Assembly: GCA_046759185.1 (NCBI GenBank) | Contig: JBHIBO010000049.1 | Span: 1-7,595, forward strand | Source: JAJISK01 sp046759185 | GTDB lineage: Archaea > Thermoplasmatota > Thermoplasmata > RBG-16-68-12 > JAJISG01 | DNA: 7,595 bases | Reading direction: 5' to 3' | The notes under the pieces: model-generated | Databases searched by the model: none | Told to the model about the DNA's origin: nothing | What the model saw: the letters and a program-made list of their open reading frames with translations, nothing else | Program-made: the position numbers and the translations under genes | Part shown: positions 6,232 to 7,595 of the stretch, in pieces | Layout of the letters: each line of letters begins with the position of its first letter | Position numbering within the stretch: position 1 is the first letter of the stretch

Positions 6232-6260
6232 CTGGGGCATTACGCGGCTAATGCTACGCG
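6232..6260 (+). repeat. Intergenic hairpin repeat, copy E (perfect stem)
   Basis: The core at 6237-6254 is GCATTA-CGCGGC-TAATGC, a perfect 6-bp stem with a 6-nt loop and the closest to the family consensus. Its right edge supplies the VOC stop codon (TAG, minus strand 6256-6254), and the flanking bases encode the last VOC residues. Confidence 0.6.
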
Positions 6261-6661
6261 CTCTCAGGGTTCAGGGGGAGGAGCTCGATCCAGATCCCAT
6301 TTGGATCCTTCACATAGGCTTCGGCCCACCCGCCTATGCTGTACGGTTCGACCAGGACATCTACTCCTTCATGCCGAAGTTCGTCGACGGTTGCAGCGAC
6401 GTCCTCGACGAGGAAGGCGAGATGGTCAAGCTCTTCTCCACTGTCGTACCGGGTCCAGAAGGGACTGTCTTCTTCGTAGTAGTTCAGTTCCAACAGCTGA
6501 TCCGAGTCGTGGCTCTTGAGGGTGACAGCCTCCCCCTTCGTTGGCTCGAGCCTCTCCCGCTCGCTGACGACCTCCATTCCCAGGACCTCCACATAGAATC
6601 GGATGGATTCATCCATGTCCTTGACCCGGATTCCCGTGTAGGAAAAGGTGGCCTTCCGCAT
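6254..6661 (-). CDS. VOC/glyoxalase-fold protein
   Basis: A 135-residue protein with two beta-alpha-beta-beta-beta units, the usual size for the vicinal oxygen chelate family. The first unit begins YTGIRVKDMDESIRFYVEVLGMEVV (8-32), the second LDHLAFLVEDVAATVDELRHEGV (79-100), and it ends DPNGIWIELLPL. By hand alignment to E. coli glyoxalase I, Glu58, His80 and Glu126 fall on metal-ligand positions, while the first ligand His is Tyr8. It is therefore either a three-ligand metalloenzyme or not a true glyoxalase I; the substrate is unknown. The frame extends 42 codons upstream to 6787, but a TATA-like box lies inside that extension and a terminator hairpin at its edge, so ATG 6661 is chosen. It is convergent with the hydrolase gene. 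Confidence 0.85.
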   Translation of the reverse strand: MRKATFSYTGIRVKDMDESIRFYVEVLGMEVVSERERLEPTKGEAVTLKSHDSDQLLELNYYEEDSPFWTRYDSGEELDHLAFLVEDVAATVDELRHEGVDVLVEPYSIGGWAEAYVKDPNGIWIELLPLNPESA

Positions 6662-6682
6662 CGAAAACGGAGCACCAAACGC

Positions 6683-6690
6683 TCTAAAGT
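6683..6690 (-). promoter_or_regulatory. TATA-like box of the VOC gene
   Basis: On the minus strand ACTTTAGA is centred about 25 nt before ATG 6661, the spacing expected for a leaderless archaeal transcript starting at or next to the ATG. Confidence 0.45.
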
Positions 6691-6757
6691 AGTATCGGGG
6701 AGGACTCGCCGCTTCACGATGAAGTAACGGAGCTAGAGTCCTGAGCATGAGTTCTCC

Positions 6758-6778
6758 AAAAAGCGGTCCGAAGGACCG
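6758..6778 (-). terminator. Hairpin plus T-tract terminator downstream of the DoxX-like gene
   Basis: On the minus strand CGGTCC-TTC-GGACCG forms a perfect 6-bp stem with a 3-nt loop, followed by C and five T's. It lies about 100 nt past the DoxX-like stop and about 70 nt before the VOC promoter, so it would separate the two transcripts. Confidence 0.6.
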
Positions 6779-6823
6779 AGCCCCCATCGCAAGTGAGCAC
6801 GCACTGAGGCGGATCGTTGACGA

Positions 6824-6856
6824 GACGGTGGAGACCGTCAGCCTGCGGGGGCCCGC
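6824..6856. repeat. Two adjacent inverted repeats
   Basis: GACGGT-GGAG-ACCGTC (6824-6839) and GCGGG-GG-CCCGC (6845-6856) are perfect small stems just downstream of the DoxX-like stop. With the T-tract hairpin at 6758-6778 they make a structured 3' region. The rest of the 213-nt gap (6662-6874) has the VOC promoter and no convincing gene. Confidence 0.35.
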
Positions 6857-6874
6857 GTCGCTGTGGTTCGGCCC

Positions 6875-7444
6875 TCACGACCAGACCAGGCGCCGGAGGA
6901 CGGGAACCGCCTTCAGCTTCCTGGAGAGAATGGAGTCCAGGCCGAGATAACCGCCTGACTTTGAGAGGTAGAGGCTCGCGGCCGCTGCAGCCATGAGGAG
7001 ATTGGTCCTCAAGATTCCGGGATGGGTGTGACCCGCAGCCAGAAGGATCAGGATGTTCATGGCGATGCCCCCCAAGAGTGAGAGGCGGGTGAAGGCCCCC
7101 AGGAGGATACTAACCCCCACCAAGAGCTCCAGTGTCCCCATAGTGACCATGAAAGGACCCGCGTTGGGAGCGACGAGATGTGCTAGGAGATAGCCCATCC
7201 CGGGCACCGGGTTTGCGGGAATGGCATCGGCGAGGTAAATCGTCGGCGAGACAGGAATCCCCAGAGAGACTCCAGTGGCCCACACGATTCCTATGAGACC
7301 CTCGTAATTCTGGCTCCCGCACTCAAATCCGCAGGCAAAGAGGACATCGCCCAGGTTCATCATGCCCCCCATGAGCCAAACGGCACCGAGCATCAGTCGT
7401 ATGGGTATGAGCGCCCTGGCTTCGACCACCCCGCCCGACGGCAC
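6875..7444 (-). CDS. DoxX/DoxD-like integral membrane protein
   Basis: From GTG 7444 the protein has 189 residues. Hydrophobic segments lie near 11-31 (LIPIRLMLGAVWLMGGMM), 98-116, 120-137 and 145-161, with a possible further one at 48-64, consistent with the DoxX family's four-helix form. The second half, from NPVPGMGYLLAHLVAPNAGPF through FTRLSLLGGIAMNILILLAAGHTH, looks like TQO-small-subunit DoxD/DoxX proteins. DoxD is part of archaeal thiosulfate:quinone oxidoreductase, while DoxX relatives serve varied redox or detoxification roles; no partner subunit is nearby, so the specific role is open. Cys38 and Cys42 in CGFEC follow helix 1. The frame is open up to the right edge, with another GTG at 7546, but a clear TATATA lies inside that extension and its sequence is basic and low in family resemblance, so 7444 is preferred. 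Confidence 0.8.
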   Translation of the reverse strand: MPSGGVVEARALIPIRLMLGAVWLMGGMMNLGDVLFACGFECGSQNYEGLIGIVWATGVSLGIPVSPTIYLADAIPANPVPGMGYLLAHLVAPNAGPFMVTMGTLELLVGVSILLGAFTRLSLLGGIAMNILILLAAGHTHPGILRTNLLMAAAAASLYLSKSGGYLGLDSILSRKLKAVPVLRRLVWS

Positions 7445-7480
7445 ATTCCTGACCAGCCAGAGCCACGCCTTGAAACCGCG

Positions 7481-7490
7481 GTATATACTA
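7481..7490 (-). promoter_or_regulatory. TATA box of the DoxX-like gene
   Basis: On the minus strand TAGTATATAC is the best TATA box in the window. It predicts a transcript start near 7458, 14 nt before GTG 7444, with an AGGA close to the start. If real, the upstream GTG 7546 is not used. Confidence 0.6.
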
Positions 7491-7574
7491 CGATTTCGCC
7501 TTGGGACGGGATTTGCGGATCCCTCTCTCCGCTGTGAGCCTTGCACCTGTGGCCCAACAGCCAGCTCACCGGAT

Positions 7575-7595
7575 CGATTGGTAGCGTTACACAGC
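7575..7595 (-). repeat. Intergenic hairpin repeat, copy F (inverted, cut by window edge)
   Basis: On the minus strand the loop GCTGTG, right arm TAACGC and right flank TACCAATCG match the right half of the family (TAATGC, TAC, then CAATCG after a 1-nt gap). The left arm lies beyond base 7595. It is the only copy in the opposite orientation and lies upstream of the DoxX-like gene. Confidence 0.4.

Noticed and set aside
2443..6260. Hairpin repeats as integron attC sites
   Set aside because: The genes are in mixed orientation, and the GTTRRRY/RYYYAAC core motifs expected of attC are not present at the copies.
2443..6260. CRISPR array
   Set aside because: Copies are 600-1000 nt or more apart, degenerate and separated by genes, with no regular spacers or cas genes.
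6665..6695. Possible seventh hairpin-repeat copy on the minus strand (TTGGTGCT match)
   Set aside because: Only the right half resembles the copy at 5234 and the left arm cannot pair, so it is not counted.
6747..6950. 67-codon plus-strand frame
   Set aside because: It crosses the terminator hairpin and overlaps the DoxX-like 3' end; no promoter, ribosome site or family resemblance.

Overview
The window is GC-rich chromosomal DNA, most likely from a euryarchaeon-like archaeon and possibly a Thermoplasmatota relative. The evidence is indirect. Several genes have a TATA-like box about 25-30 nt upstream of the start codon, the spacing of leaderless archaeal transcripts. The operon-internal nucleotidyltransferase gene instead has a GGAGGG Shine-Dalgarno site. 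The first protein is a membrane-anchored surface protein rich in N-glycosylation sequons. No rRNA, tRNA, transposase or CRISPR array is visible, so the lineage is not proven.

Layout. 1-1461 (+): 3' part of a gene for a secreted, C-terminally anchored glycoprotein-like protein, open at the left edge. 1494-2288 (-): stand-alone 2-oxoacid dehydrogenase E2-type acyltransferase domain. 2537-3289 (-): class I SAM-dependent methyltransferase. 3563-4066 (+): GNAT acetyltransferase. 4120-4689 and 4705-5157 (-): a two-gene operon of a winged-helix protein followed by a Pol-beta-type nucleotidyltransferase, resembling an AbiE/MNT-type toxin-antitoxin or regulatory pair. 5320-6174 (+): alpha/beta hydrolase. 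6254-6661 (-): VOC/glyoxalase-fold protein. 6875-7444 (-): DoxX/DoxD-like membrane protein.

Apart from the winged-helix/nucleotidyltransferase pair, the genes look like single-gene transcription units in mixed orientation, and no shared pathway is evident. 

The most unusual structure is not a gene. Six degenerate copies of a short hairpin repeat lie in six different non-coding gaps. The core is 18 nt, close to GCATTA-CGCGGC-TAATGC, with conserved flanks. Stem changes are partly compensatory. Five copies point the same way; the sixth is inverted and cut by the right edge. This looks like a dispersed structured intergenic repeat family. Its function is unknown.
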